A stretch of DNA of 64,000 nt, taken from contig JARXAE010000015.1 of the NCBI GenBank assembly GCA_029866005.1, positions 62,001 through 126,000 on the forward strand, written 5' to 3'. Below, in pieces: positions 8,876 through 16,754 of this stretch. Below the pieces are notes generated by a model. That model was not told where the DNA came from. It did no database searches and saw only the letters and a program-made list of their open reading frames with translations. Source of the DNA: Fimbriimonas sp. (GTDB lineage Bacteria; Armatimonadota; Fimbriimonadia; Fimbriimonadales; Fimbriimonadaceae). Position 1 is the stretch's first letter. Every line of letters starts with the position of its first letter. Position numbers and translations under genes: made by a program.

Positions 8876-9814
8876 ATGCGAAGAGCATTTACACTTATTG
8901 AGCTTCTCGTCGTCATCGCAATCATCGCGATCCTCGCCGCCATCCTGTTCCCGGTCTTTGCCCAGGCAAAGCTTGCCGCGAAGAAGACCAAGTCCCTGAG
9001 CAACGTCAAGAACCTTGGTACGGCATTCCAGATTTACCTCGGAGACAACGACGATGTAACCCCATCGATCTTTGGTACAAACAACCAGGTCCTCTGCACC
9101 GCCGCAAACGTTGCTCTCACCAAGAGCGTCGAAGGTTGCAGCAACGAGTGGTGGTACCCGATCTTCCCATACTTCAAGTCGATCGACCTTATCTACTCTG
9201 ACGAACGAACCAACCCAGATACCAGCTTTACCCGAAACACCGTTTTCGGAACCAAGTACATCTCTGCCTACGGTTACAACTGGGGCCCATTCGGATGGCG
9301 AGGCGGCGGACTTCTTGAGAAGCAAGTTGTCTACGTCCGACCAACTGGTGGAAACGGAAACATCAACGCAGGAAAGAGCGCTACAAGTGTGACCGAACCT
9401 GCTAGGGTCTTCGTTTTCGGAGATACGTACGACACCCCGCGTGCAACGGTCGGAATCGGATTCTCGGGCGATCAGCACACTGGTTTCTCGAACACCAGCC
9501 TTCGCTACAGCGGTTCGTTCAACTACGCATTCCTCGACGGTCACGCTAAGGCGCTTCCGGTTAAGGGCGGAATTCTTCCTGGAGCATTCAACAACCGATG
9601 GATTATGCCGAGCAACCACGTTCAGTGGGGCGGAGCCTATTGTTCCGATCCAGATGCGATCATTCAGCCTGAGGATGGGACCACTTCGAACCTCAACAGC
9701 AACCCTCGCCCGCCAGCTCTTGCTTGCGGTGCGTACGCACAGTGGGTCGTCGACCAGGCTACTGCAGTCTGCGCCGGAAACAGCACCGCAACTGTCTGCC
9801 GCTGGGGTAGCTAA
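8876..9814 (+). CDS. Type IV pilin-like secreted protein (prepilin leader, DGHAK motif), copy 1
   Basis: A 312-residue protein with a very short prepilin leader MRRA^FTLIELL, a 20-residue hydrophobic helix and the family signature FPVFAQAK. The residue before the cleavage site is Ala, not the usual Gly; Glu at +5 is present. The rest is a globular, Cys-containing domain with [12 protein letters not shown] and a late YAFLDGHAK motif. It ends close to [10 protein letters not shown]. Proteins of this layout are abundant in Armatimonadota and Planctomycetota, where their role is unclear; a pilus, pseudopilus or secreted surface component is possible. The start is supported by GGGAG 10 bases upstream. 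It is about 80% similar by eye to the next gene. Confidence 0.85.
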   Translation: MRRAFTLIELLVVIAIIAILAAILFPVFAQAKLAAKKTKSLSNVKNLGTAFQIYLGDNDDVTPSIFGTNNQVLCTAANVALTKSVEGCSNEWWYPIFPYFKSIDLIYSDERTNPDTSFTRNTVFGTKYISAYGYNWGPFGWRGGGLLEKQVVYVRPTGGNGNINAGKSATSVTEPARVFVFGDTYDTPRATVGIGFSGDQHTGFSNTSLRYSGSFNYAFLDGHAKALPVKGGILPGAFNNRWIMPSNHVQWGGAYCSDPDAIIQPEDGTTSNLNSNPRPPALACGAYAQWVVDQATAVCAGNSTATVCRWGS

Positions 9815-9866
9815 CACCTGACTTGTTGCCCGGATGACATCTGGGCAACAGCGAAGACTTTGTATT

Positions 9867-9894
9867 TCGCCCGCTCTTTGAGCGGGCGATTTTT
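9867..9894 (+). terminator. Terminator after pilin-like copy 1
   Basis: A 9-bp stem (TCGCCCGCT/AGCGGGCGA) with loop CTTTG is followed by TTTTT. The same hairpin recurs at 10945-10972. A second hairpin (GTTGCCC/GGGCAAC) lies just upstream at 9825-9849. Confidence 0.9.
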
Positions 9895-9906
9895 GTTATC
9901 AGATCC

Positions 9907-9940
9907 TTAAACAGATGCTTAACGTTCTGTTAATACAGTG
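9907..9940 (+). promoter_or_regulatory. Candidate promoter element upstream of pilin-like copy 2
   Basis: TTAAAC, a 17-base spacer containing GATGCTTAACG, TTAATA and then CAGTG. Nearly the same order of motifs stands before copy 3. Confidence 0.4.
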
Positions 9941-9968
9941 AATGAATACTAGCCTCGGGAGATTCATT

Positions 9969-10892
9969 ATGCGAAAAGCATTTACACTTATTGAGCTACT
10001 CGTCGTTATCGCAATCATCGCGATCCTTGCCGCCATCCTGTTCCCGGTCTTTGCTCAGGCAAAGCTTGCCGCGAAGAAGACCAAGTCCTTGAGCAACGTC
10101 AAGAACATTGGAACCGCAACCAACATCTACTACGCTGACGCGGATGACATGACTCCGTCGATCTGGGGAACCAACGACCCTGCTAACTGCACCCCTCCAA
10201 CGAACATTGCAGGATGCAGCAACGAGTGGTGGATGCCAATCTTCCCATACTTCAAGTCGATCGACCTGATCTACTCGGACGAGCGAAAGGATCCAGACAC
10301 CAGCTCCGTGCGAAATGGCGTCTACGGTGCCAAGTACATCTCGGCATACGGATACAACTGGGGCCCATTCGGATGGCGCGGAGGCGGAATGCTTCAGAAG
10401 CAGGTTGCAGTTCCTCGCCCAGGCGGCGGATTCGGCAACATGAATGCCGGTATCAGCGCAACTTCGGTTGTTGAGCCAGCAAACATGTTCGCTTTCGGCG
10501 ACACCTATGACACTCCTCGAGCTACCGTCGGAATCGGCTTCGCAGGCGACGACTACACCGGCTTCTCGAACAACGCACTTCGATACAGCGGTTCGTTCAA
10601 CTATGCCTTTGTTGACGGTCACGCTAAGGCGCTTAAGGTCAAGGGTGGAATTCTCCCCGGCGCATTCAGCGATCGATGGATCATGCCAAGCAACCACGTT
10701 CAGTTCGGTTCAAGCTTCTGCGCCGATCCGTTCGCGATTATTCAGCCTGAGGACGGAACCACGTCAAGCCTGAACAGCACCCCTCGCCCGCCAGCTCTCG
10801 CTTGCGGAGCGTACGCACAGTGGGTCGTCGACCAGGCTACTGCAGTCTGCGCCGGAAACAGCACCGCAACTGTCTGCCGCTGGGGCAACTAA
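9969..10892 (+). CDS. Type IV pilin-like secreted protein, copy 2
   Basis: A 307-residue paralogue of the preceding gene. The leader is MRKA^FTLIELL, again with Ala at -1, followed by the same helix and FPVFAQAK. The start at 9969 is preferred over 9942 because GGGAG stands 8-12 bases before it and because the upstream paralogue starts at the equivalent position. The body keeps [32 protein letters not shown] and YAFVDGHAK. The last ~35 codons are almost identical at DNA level to those of copy 1, which points to recent duplication or gene conversion. Each copy has its own promoter-like element and terminator, so they are probably separate transcription units. Confidence 0.85.
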   Translation: MRKAFTLIELLVVIAIIAILAAILFPVFAQAKLAAKKTKSLSNVKNIGTATNIYYADADDMTPSIWGTNDPANCTPPTNIAGCSNEWWMPIFPYFKSIDLIYSDERKDPDTSSVRNGVYGAKYISAYGYNWGPFGWRGGGMLQKQVAVPRPGGGFGNMNAGISATSVVEPANMFAFGDTYDTPRATVGIGFAGDDYTGFSNNALRYSGSFNYAFVDGHAKALKVKGGILPGAFSDRWIMPSNHVQFGSSFCADPFAIIQPEDGTTSSLNSTPRPPALACGAYAQWVVDQATAVCAGNSTATVCRWGN

Positions 10893-10944
10893 GTCCGAAA
10901 CGGTGGCCTAGATCGAATCTGGGTCACTTTAATGCCTATGCATT

Positions 10945-10972
10945 TCGCCCGCTCTTTGAGCGGGCGATTTTT
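10945..10972 (+). terminator. Terminator after pilin-like copy 2
   Basis: The same 9-bp stem, CTTTG loop and T-run as at 9867-9894. Confidence 0.9.
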
Positions 10973-10984
10973 ATTATCCGATTC

Positions 10985-11017
10985 TTAATCAAATGCAAAC
11001 ATTCTGTTAATACAGTG
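10985..11017 (+). promoter_or_regulatory. Candidate promoter element upstream of pilin-like copy 3
   Basis: TTAATC, then AAATGCAAACATTCTG (16 bases), TTAATA and CAGTG. It aligns with the element at 9907-9940. Confidence 0.4.
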
Positions 11018-11045
11018 AATGAATAGTAGTTGTCGGGGATTCATT

Positions 11046-11867
11046 ATGCGAAAAGCATTTACACTTATTGAGCTACTCGTCGTCATCGCAATCATCGCGA
11101 TCCTTGCCGCCATCCTGTTCCCAGTCTTCGCCCAGGCGAAAGCTGCTGCGAAACACACGACCAACCTTTCGAGCATCAAGAACATCGCTACAGCAACCAT
11201 GCTGTACGTCTCTGACTCCGACGACGTGTTCCTCTGCGAGTTCAACCACGACTCGTTGAACGATTACGGCGAATGGCAGTGGTTCCTTCAGCCATACATG
11301 AAGAACCGCGACATCGTGTACGACATCAACCGAACTCGAACAGGCTGCGACACCTACATTGACCCCAAGGGCCGATGTGTTGGCTTCGCACCAAACTTCG
11401 GAGTCTTGAACTACCGAGGCGGAACCGGAATGTTCAATGTCGCATCGGCGAGCTTCCCGATCACCACGACTTTCGGTGGAACTCACAACGGTAGCATGTG
11501 GACCGGCAAGAGCATGACCTCATTCCAGGCACCAGCTGAAATGCAGATGTTCACCACCACCGCAGACACCCCGATGTTCACCAATGCCTACTACTACCAG
11601 GACGGCGACGGTCAGATCAAGGAGCCACGAAACGGCGGACGATGGGTCAATGCATTCGTAGACGGACACGCCAAGACCGTGTTCTACGGCGCATACACGC
11701 TTCCTGCTTTTGGCGGTGCGTACATCCAAATGCCGAAGAGCGTCGTGGATGCAAATCGATACTGTGCAGATGATACGATCGTTGAAGGAGACTCAGGCTT
11801 CCCAACCACCGGAATGAGATGCGTTGACATCAACGCCCTGCTCATCACTCTTCGGGTTCCAAAGTGA
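11046..11867 (+). CDS. Type IV pilin-like secreted protein, copy 3
   Basis: A 273-residue member of the same family, more diverged than copies 1 and 2. Leader MRKA^FTLIELL, hydrophobic helix, FPVFAQAK, then a globular domain with Cys residues and a late NAFVDGHAKT motif. The start at 11046 matches the leader length of its relatives; GGGGA lies 8 bases upstream. Its TGA stop overlaps the GTG start of a small lipoprotein gene (GTGA), so the two are translationally coupled. The same gene order, pilin-like then small lipoprotein, occurs at 47085-48207. Confidence 0.85.
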   Translation: MRKAFTLIELLVVIAIIAILAAILFPVFAQAKAAAKHTTNLSSIKNIATATMLYVSDSDDVFLCEFNHDSLNDYGEWQWFLQPYMKNRDIVYDINRTRTGCDTYIDPKGRCVGFAPNFGVLNYRGGTGMFNVASASFPITTTFGGTHNGSMWTGKSMTSFQAPAEMQMFTTTADTPMFTNAYYYQDGDGQIKEPRNGGRWVNAFVDGHAKTVFYGAYTLPAFGGAYIQMPKSVVDANRYCADDTIVEGDSGFPTTGMRCVDINALLITLRVPK

Positions 11868-12067
11868 GGGGCGCTTTAGCCCTTGCCGCGATTCTCGCAT
11901 CGATCTGCACCTTCGGGTGCGGATCGAGCGAGGAGGCAGGAGTTACGAAGACTGAGACATCGGTCAGCGAGGCGCAAGCCAAACTTGACGCATCGATGAG
12001 CAAAGAGCAACAAGAAGAGTTCAAGAAGAAAGCCGAAGGGTTTAATCCGAAGAACGCTCCGAAGTAG
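11864..12067 (+). CDS. Small lipoprotein (67 residues)
   Basis: Starts at GTG overlapping the stop of the pilin-like gene. The first 19 residues are a lipoprotein signal peptide (ALALAAILASICTFGC), with lipidated Cys near residue 19 followed by GSSEE. The mature part, about 48 residues, is charged and lysine-rich with a short helix (AQAKLDASMSKEQQEEFKKK). No family is recognised. It resembles the 57-residue lipoprotein at 48034-48207, which also begins its mature part with CGSSE and also follows a pilin-like gene. Its 3' end overlaps the convergent methyltransferase gene by 26 bases. Confidence 0.7.
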   Translation: MRGALALAAILASICTFGCGSSEEAGVTKTETSVSEAQAKLDASMSKEQQEEFKKKAEGFNPKNAPK

Positions 12068-12587
12068 TTCCGAGCATCGCTTGGAACGCAACAACCGCTC
12101 CCGCAACGTGAACGTTGAGGGAGCGACCCTTGCCCGCCATTGGAATGAAGACTGCCGATTGGCACTTCTTCATCACTGAGCCATAGACCCCCGCGCCCTC
12201 ATTTCCGAGCACGAGGCACGTCTGAGCGGGATACGCAAATTCCATGTACGGCGAAGCTTCGTCGGCAACTTCGACCGCTACGAGTGTGTAGCCAGCTTCC
12301 AGCGCCTTGTTACACGCCTCAAGATGGTTCTCAACGTGTAGCCAAGGCACTTTCCGGTGCGCACCCATCGAAGTGACGCCCACTAGAGGTGAATTCTCTG
12401 GCGTCGGAGTTTTGCCGGTCAAGAGGATCTGAGTTGCCCCGCACGCATCAGCGACCCGAAACATTCCGCCAACGTTATAGCCGTCTTCCCAGTCCTGAAG
12501 CAGCAGTACGAGGTCAACCCTTGATCCCGAAGCCTCATACTCCTTGAAAAGCTTCCGAATCCCTGCCTTCTTTCGTATCTGCCTCAT
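12042..12587 (-). CDS. TrmH/SpoU-family RNA 2'-O-methyltransferase
   Basis: A 181-residue SPOUT methyltransferase. It has the SpoU motifs: N-terminal DNVGG-like DGYNVGGMFRVADACG (motif 1), LVLGNEGAGV (motif 2) and IPMAGKGRSLNVHVAGAVVAF region (motif 3, about residues 152-172). These form the knotted S-adenosylmethionine site. The family methylates the 2'-OH of a ribose in tRNA or rRNA; the target cannot be inferred. ATG at 12587 (MRQIRKK) is preferred over a start six codons upstream. The gene is single and divergent from a small membrane protein gene. Confidence 0.88.
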   Translation of the reverse strand: MRQIRKKAGIRKLFKEYEASGSRVDLVLLLQDWEDGYNVGGMFRVADACGATQILLTGKTPTPENSPLVGVTSMGAHRKVPWLHVENHLEACNKALEAGYTLVAVEVADEASPYMEFAYPAQTCLVLGNEGAGVYGSVMKKCQSAVFIPMAGKGRSLNVHVAGAVVAFQAMLGTTSERSSD

Positions 12588-12615
12588 GGAATAGCAATAG
12601 TACACTGAGAGAACG

Positions 12616-12795
12616 ATGCGAAGGGGTTACGATGTCATTTTTCAAAACCCAACTCTGGGTGCATTGTTTATCTGCGCCGGTCTGTTTTTCATCACCGTCA
12701 TCTGCATCTGGGGCGCCCTGTACTTCCAACGGAAAGTGAAGGAAGACAGCGAGATGCGGCGCAAGTTTCGCCGAGAAAACCGTCCCCCAAAGTAG
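12616..12795 (+). CDS. Small single-pass membrane protein, 59 residues
   Basis: Reads from ATG 12616 to TAG 12793-12795. The product has a short N-terminal segment, one hydrophobic helix (residues about 13-37, with LFICAGLFFITVICIWGAL) and a strongly basic C-terminus ending in RRENRPPK. GAGAG stands 5-10 bases before the start. It is divergent from the methyltransferase gene, with start codons 28 bases apart. No family is recognised; the positive-inside rule predicts the C-terminus in the cytoplasm. Its small size means it is easily missed. Confidence 0.55.
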   Translation: MRRGYDVIFQNPTLGALFICAGLFFITVICIWGALYFQRKVKEDSEMRRKFRRENRPPK

Positions 12796-12908
12796 AAATA
12801 CTGGTTATCAATAAAAAGGTGACTTCCCGGCATATTTGATGAATAGACCCGATGGGATAACGCGGAACACCTCTTCCGTGCGGTCATTCTGTGACCGCTG
12901 GAATGTAC

Positions 12909-13568
12909 ATGAAACCCATTCACCCCCATAAAGGTCACTCTCAGCATGGCTTCACGTTGATCGAAGTCATGGCAGCGATCTCGATCCTTGGACTTGGCTC
13001 CGTGACGGTCGTCGGCATGTCAGTGATGACGACCAAAATTGCGAGACAAAATGAGATCAGATCGACTGTCCAGTCGATTGCCAGGAGCCAGATTGACCGG
13101 CTGATTGCCGTCTCAATACAGAATCGTGGATTGGTCTTGAACCGGCCGATTGCAATAGATGAAGACTTGCAGCAGCAACTTCCAGCAACTGACCTCTCCG
13201 CTACTTACAGTATCAACCGGGTCGGGACCTCTTTGAATTTGCAGTCGATCGAAATCACCATTCGCTGGCAGAACCAAGCGGGTGCCACGGGGTCGAGAAT
13301 GTCGAGTGTGTCGGTTGCCAAGACCTTTACCTCGATCGTGAATTGCGCGTGGACGAAGAATCCTTGGAACCCAGTTCCGCTAGACCAACTCTTCTATGCA
13401 CCCCCTCCTCCTCCTCCACCCGCGCCACCTACCCCGCCCAAACCGACGCCGACGCCCCCGGCCCCGCCTAAGCCTACGCCTCCTCCAACCCCGCCCCCGC
13501 CCCCGCCTCCGCCCCCACCCCCACCCCCAACAGGTTTTAATCTGGGAGGAGGAAACAAATGGAAGTGA
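12909..13568 (+). CDS. Minor pilin, PilV/GspI-like, with proline-rich C-terminal tail
   Basis: A prepilin with leader ending HG^FTLIEV, Glu at +5 and a hydrophobic helix (MAAISILGLGSVTVVGMSV). From ATG 12909 it has 219 residues; ATG 12903 and GTG 12891 are alternatives and the ribosome binding site is weak for all. The middle resembles PilV/GspI-type minor pseudopilins. The last ~50 residues are almost only Pro with some Ala, Thr and Lys, then GFNLGGG. Such a tail is unusual for a minor pilin and might span a layer or bind another protein. Its coding sequence is a C-rich tract (13399-13530) prone to slippage. It overlaps the next gene by 10 bases. Confidence 0.75.
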   Translation: MKPIHPHKGHSQHGFTLIEVMAAISILGLGSVTVVGMSVMTTKIARQNEIRSTVQSIARSQIDRLIAVSIQNRGLVLNRPIAIDEDLQQQLPATDLSATYSINRVGTSLNLQSIEITIRWQNQAGATGSRMSSVSVAKTFTSIVNCAWTKNPWNPVPLDQLFYAPPPPPPPAPPTPPKPTPTPPAPPKPTPPPTPPPPPPPPPPPPPTGFNLGGGNKWK

Positions 13569-14422
13569 AACGGAGTAAACGCCGAGGATTCACCCTCCTT
13601 GAGACGATAACAGCGGCTTCCATTGGTCTGATGGCAACCGTTCTGCTGGCGGAAACTTCTCTCATGGCGGCGAAGACCTTCAAAAAGGTCAACGACGTTT
13701 CGAGGATGCACACGTTTGGCAGACGTACTTTTGACCAGTTCGTTGCCGATGTTCAAAAAGCTGAACTTAGCCTCACCCAGTTTCCAACTTACAGCGCAAA
13801 TCCGTGGTTCAAAGCCAAGGACGACCTGTGTGTGATTCTGCGCCAACCCATCTTTCTGGCCGACAACTCTGTTGATCCGGTCAACGCAAGAGTAGTGGTT
13901 TATCGCTTGGTTCCGGCCCTGAAACCGGCGGATGGCCCCTTTGTTTTGGAACGAACGAGTGGCTCCATAAGGATGGTTGGCACAACCACTTCGTCCAACC
14001 GCGGAACGTCGGTTGTCGTGGCGAAAAACATCAAGAGCGTCAATTGGAATCAAATGACGAGTCAGACCTTCTGGGGCGACCGGTCATCAAAAGTCTATAC
14101 GCTAATTTCAACGCCATCGGCAGATACCAAGGAGATCAAGCTCCAAGCATTGATCGGAGGTGTTAATCGACTCGAGTCGGGCCATGCTAAGTTATCCGGT
14201 AAGACCGTTACCCTGTTCCAGGCAATGGAGTACGGGGTGGCGATGGATGTGACCTATCACATTGAGCCTACTACCGTTGCCTTCAACAATGGTTCGAACG
14301 GTGCAACTTCGATCTATTCGAGGATTGTTTTCCAACCGCGTTGGACGGCCAACGACTTTTCAACCAAAACCCGCGAGATCTCTCTCTCGGCCATGCCAAA
14401 TCTTGAGAACAAGGTGGACTAA
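13559..14422 (+). CDS. Minor pilin, PilW/GspJ-like
   Basis: A 287-residue prepilin: leader ending RRG^FTLLET with Glu at +5, then a hydrophobic helix to about residue 35. The remainder is a beta-rich domain without recognised motifs, containing RMHTFGRRTFDQFVADVQKAE, similar in placement to the alpha/beta start of PilW/GspJ proteins. It overlaps the PilV-like gene and is followed after 3 bases by the PilX-like gene. Position and leader support a minor-pilin complex that primes or caps a pilus-like fibre; this is inferred from family knowledge. Confidence 0.75.
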   Translation: MEVKRSKRRGFTLLETITAASIGLMATVLLAETSLMAAKTFKKVNDVSRMHTFGRRTFDQFVADVQKAELSLTQFPTYSANPWFKAKDDLCVILRQPIFLADNSVDPVNARVVVYRLVPALKPADGPFVLERTSGSIRMVGTTTSSNRGTSVVVAKNIKSVNWNQMTSQTFWGDRSSKVYTLISTPSADTKEIKLQALIGGVNRLESGHAKLSGKTVTLFQAMEYGVAMDVTYHIEPTTVAFNNGSNGATSIYSRIVFQPRWTANDFSTKTREISLSAMPNLENKVD

Positions 14423-14425
14423 CTT

Positions 14426-16009
14426 ATGACACACAGAAATCAAACTCGAATCCGCCAGAGCGGAATGACGATCGTGCCCGTAATGACTTTTGTTATTGGA
14501 TTCTCCGCAGTGGGGGTCAGCATTGTGGCCATGTCGAATACCCAGACAAGAGAGGTTCGCACCGCTGCTGATAAGTGGCAAGCCGATGGCCTCGCTTCAA
14601 CTGCGGCCAACCTGATGTACGAACAGATTCGTCAGCAGATGATCGCTGATCAGTCTTACCCGTTCACTCTCTCGGAGCAGACTCAAAAAATCACCCCTCC
14701 TGGAGGAGGAGAAGAGGTTTTGGGGAAGTGCTCGGCACGACTCGTCGCCAACCGACTCGTCGAGACCGATATTAGCGGCAGACGAAGACAGCTTTACTTC
14801 TTCACCGTTGAAGGAACTGGCATCTCGCAAGCCGGTAGAAAAAGTGTTGCGAGAGTCGAGTTTCGCGGCGAGATCTGGCGCCACCTTGTGCCCAAAAGCA
14901 TCTATAGCAATAACGGTGCGCCAGATTCAATCTGGTTTCCAACCGGTGCTATCGTTGCGAACGGAACGGTCAAAATGACCACAGATCGCAGTATTAAGAC
15001 GGCCTCCACAAACGGGGATGCCCACATTGTTGGAAACAATGGGATCAGTTGGAAACCAACGAGTGGTTCAAAATCAGGCGTCACCGCATCCAATATGATT
15101 GATTGCCAAGGCTTCTTTTTGGTCCCGGAGGGTAACGCCTACAACACCACTCAATCTGATGCAGGTATCGGCAACTCGAATGGAAAGAAGAACTATAAAT
15201 CACTCGCCGCGAAGGCTCAAGGGACTTTCCCCGGGTCTGAAGCCAACACGGTGATCAAGCTTAATGGCAGTGCCGCTTTCCCAGATGAGAAAACAGTCGA
15301 CACATGGGCGGCGGACTACCTGAACTCAGCGAGCGTTGCCATCTCGACAAAATATGCTTCTGGATGTCGCTCCAGCGACCTCACGCCGCGTAGCTCGGAT
15401 GGCCAGGTGGGGATTCAGTCGCCCGCACTGATCACGGGAGATTTGAACGTCGCAAGTGGTGCCACGGTTCATCTATGGCCCGGTAGTACAAATCCCAAAA
15501 AGAACATCGTCTACGTAAGGGGGAACGTCAGGAACTCGGGCAACATCGTTAACCACGGTTGCACTCTGATCTTCACAGAGACTTACGAGGACGCTCCAGC
15601 TGCCCAATACACAATCCAAGAAGAGGCACTCACATTCAAGACTAAGGAAGAGGCCGTCATGAAGTCTGCCTTAATCTCTCTGAAAAAGAGCAATGACGCG
15701 TTCAAGTTTCACACATCGCGGTCAGCCACAACTGGCTTGGTGTTTGCGATGAAGGGCGGTATCCAACTCGATGGGACGAACGCACAATTCACCGGAATGT
15801 TGTTAGCTGGAGGAGTTGGAGCCAATGGAGATATCGATATCAAACCAACTGGTGGAAGCGCCTTTGAAGTGAATTACGAATCCTATTCCGCGACTGGCGG
15901 AAATGTCGTGATGGATTCAGCTTCATTGGTGAACACCTCGTTCGTTGCCGGAAACGTCGCGAATCCATTTACTCCAACAAAGCTCTTCAGCTGGAACTGG
16001 ATCAAGTAG
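14426..16009 (+). CDS. Large PilX/GspK-like protein of the minor-pilin set
   Basis: A 527-residue protein with a prepilin-like N-terminus (QSG^MTIVPVMTFVIGF, helix to about residue 37). The +5 position is Pro rather than Glu, as in PilX/GspK-type tip proteins, which also lack Glu. PilX-like proteins are normally about 200 residues; this one continues with about 480 residues containing mostly Ser, Thr, Gly and Asn-rich beta strands (GNVRNSGNIVNHGCTLIF, AMKGGIQLDGTNAQFTGMLLAGG), the look of a parallel beta-helix or adhesin-like domain. As the third gene of a V-W-X order it may sit at the fibre tip. The adhesin idea is an inference. Confidence 0.65.
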   Translation: MTHRNQTRIRQSGMTIVPVMTFVIGFSAVGVSIVAMSNTQTREVRTAADKWQADGLASTAANLMYEQIRQQMIADQSYPFTLSEQTQKITPPGGGEEVLGKCSARLVANRLVETDISGRRRQLYFFTVEGTGISQAGRKSVARVEFRGEIWRHLVPKSIYSNNGAPDSIWFPTGAIVANGTVKMTTDRSIKTASTNGDAHIVGNNGISWKPTSGSKSGVTASNMIDCQGFFLVPEGNAYNTTQSDAGIGNSNGKKNYKSLAAKAQGTFPGSEANTVIKLNGSAAFPDEKTVDTWAADYLNSASVAISTKYASGCRSSDLTPRSSDGQVGIQSPALITGDLNVASGATVHLWPGSTNPKKNIVYVRGNVRNSGNIVNHGCTLIFTETYEDAPAAQYTIQEEALTFKTKEEAVMKSALISLKKSNDAFKFHTSRSATTGLVFAMKGGIQLDGTNAQFTGMLLAGGVGANGDIDIKPTGGSAFEVNYESYSATGGNVVMDSASLVNTSFVAGNVANPFTPTKLFSWNWIK

Positions 16010-16032
16010 CGAGCTTGGCAGGCAGATACTCA

Positions 16033-16063
16033 CCCACCGAATCGAATAAACTGATTCGGTGGG
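16033..16063 (+). promoter_or_regulatory. Hairpin overlapping the start codon of the deacetylase gene
   Basis: A perfect 11-bp inverted repeat CCCACCGAATC/GATTCGGTGGG with a 9-base loop. No T-run follows. The GTG start at 16059-16061 lies inside the 3' arm, so folding would hide it. It could be a terminator of the pilin genes, a translational switch, or both. Confidence 0.5.
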
Positions 16064-16754
16064 CGCCCGAGTACCGATCCTGACCTACCACAAGATCGCG
16101 CCAATCACAAAAGGCACCATCTATCCTGGAACCTTTGTTCCGCCAAATCTATTCGAGAAACACCTTCGCTTACTCAACCGGCGAGGGTTTGCCTCCGTCA
16201 GTACCTCCAATCTTTTCGACTCAGGTCTTGAAAACCCCATCCTCCTAACCTTCGATGACGGCTTCCAAGACTTCGCAGACAACGCCTGGCCACTCCTCCA
16301 GAAGCATGGCTTCGGTGCGCTCGTCTTCCTCGTCCTAAACCACATCGGTGGACAAAATGACTGGGACATCGCAGTTGGCGATAAACCCGCTCCATTAATG
16401 AATCTGGAAACCATCCAGGAACTGGCCAAACAAGGCACCCAATTCGGCTCCCACACCTTAAGTCACCCAAGGTTGGCAAACCTTGACGAAGAAGAACAGC
16501 GAAGGGAGATTCTTGCTTTCCCCGAACTCTCCGTCAACCAACTTCCAACCACTTGCTACCCGTATGGAAGCTACAACGAAACGACACTGAGCATTGTCCG
16601 AAGCTCAGCAATCAAATACGGCTTCAGCACCGACAAGGGCCTCAACGACGTCACAACCGACCCGGTGCGCCTCAAGCGCATTGCGATTCGTCACGATACG
16701 AGTGTCTCGGCTCTGATCTACAAGCTATGGAGAGGTTTCCGCTATGACCGATAG
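16059..16754 (+). CDS. Polysaccharide deacetylase (NodB domain)
   Basis: A 231-residue carbohydrate esterase family 4 protein. It starts VPILTYHKI, typical of the family, has the metal/catalytic motif TFDDGF at about residues 63-68 and the zinc-binding HxxxH motif in SHTLSHPRL at about 130-138, then CYPYGSYN. These enzymes remove N- or O-acetyl groups from polysaccharides such as poly-N-acetylglucosamine or peptidoglycan. No signal peptide is visible from the GTG start. No ATG upstream is usable. It overlaps the following GT4 gene by 11 bases, so the pair probably modifies the same glycan. Confidence 0.85.
   Translation: MGARVPILTYHKIAPITKGTIYPGTFVPPNLFEKHLRLLNRRGFASVSTSNLFDSGLENPILLTFDDGFQDFADNAWPLLQKHGFGALVFLVLNHIGGQNDWDIAVGDKPAPLMNLETIQELAKQGTQFGSHTLSHPRLANLDEEEQRREILAFPELSVNQLPTTCYPYGSYNETTLSIVRSSAIKYGFSTDKGLNDVTTDPVRLKRIAIRHDTSVSALIYKLWRGFRYDR

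Noticed and set aside
8825-9817. Long open frame (330 codons) on the minus strand opposite the first pilin-like gene
   Set aside because: It mirrors the conserved coding strand; the same antisense pattern appears opposite the other paralogues because of shared codon use.
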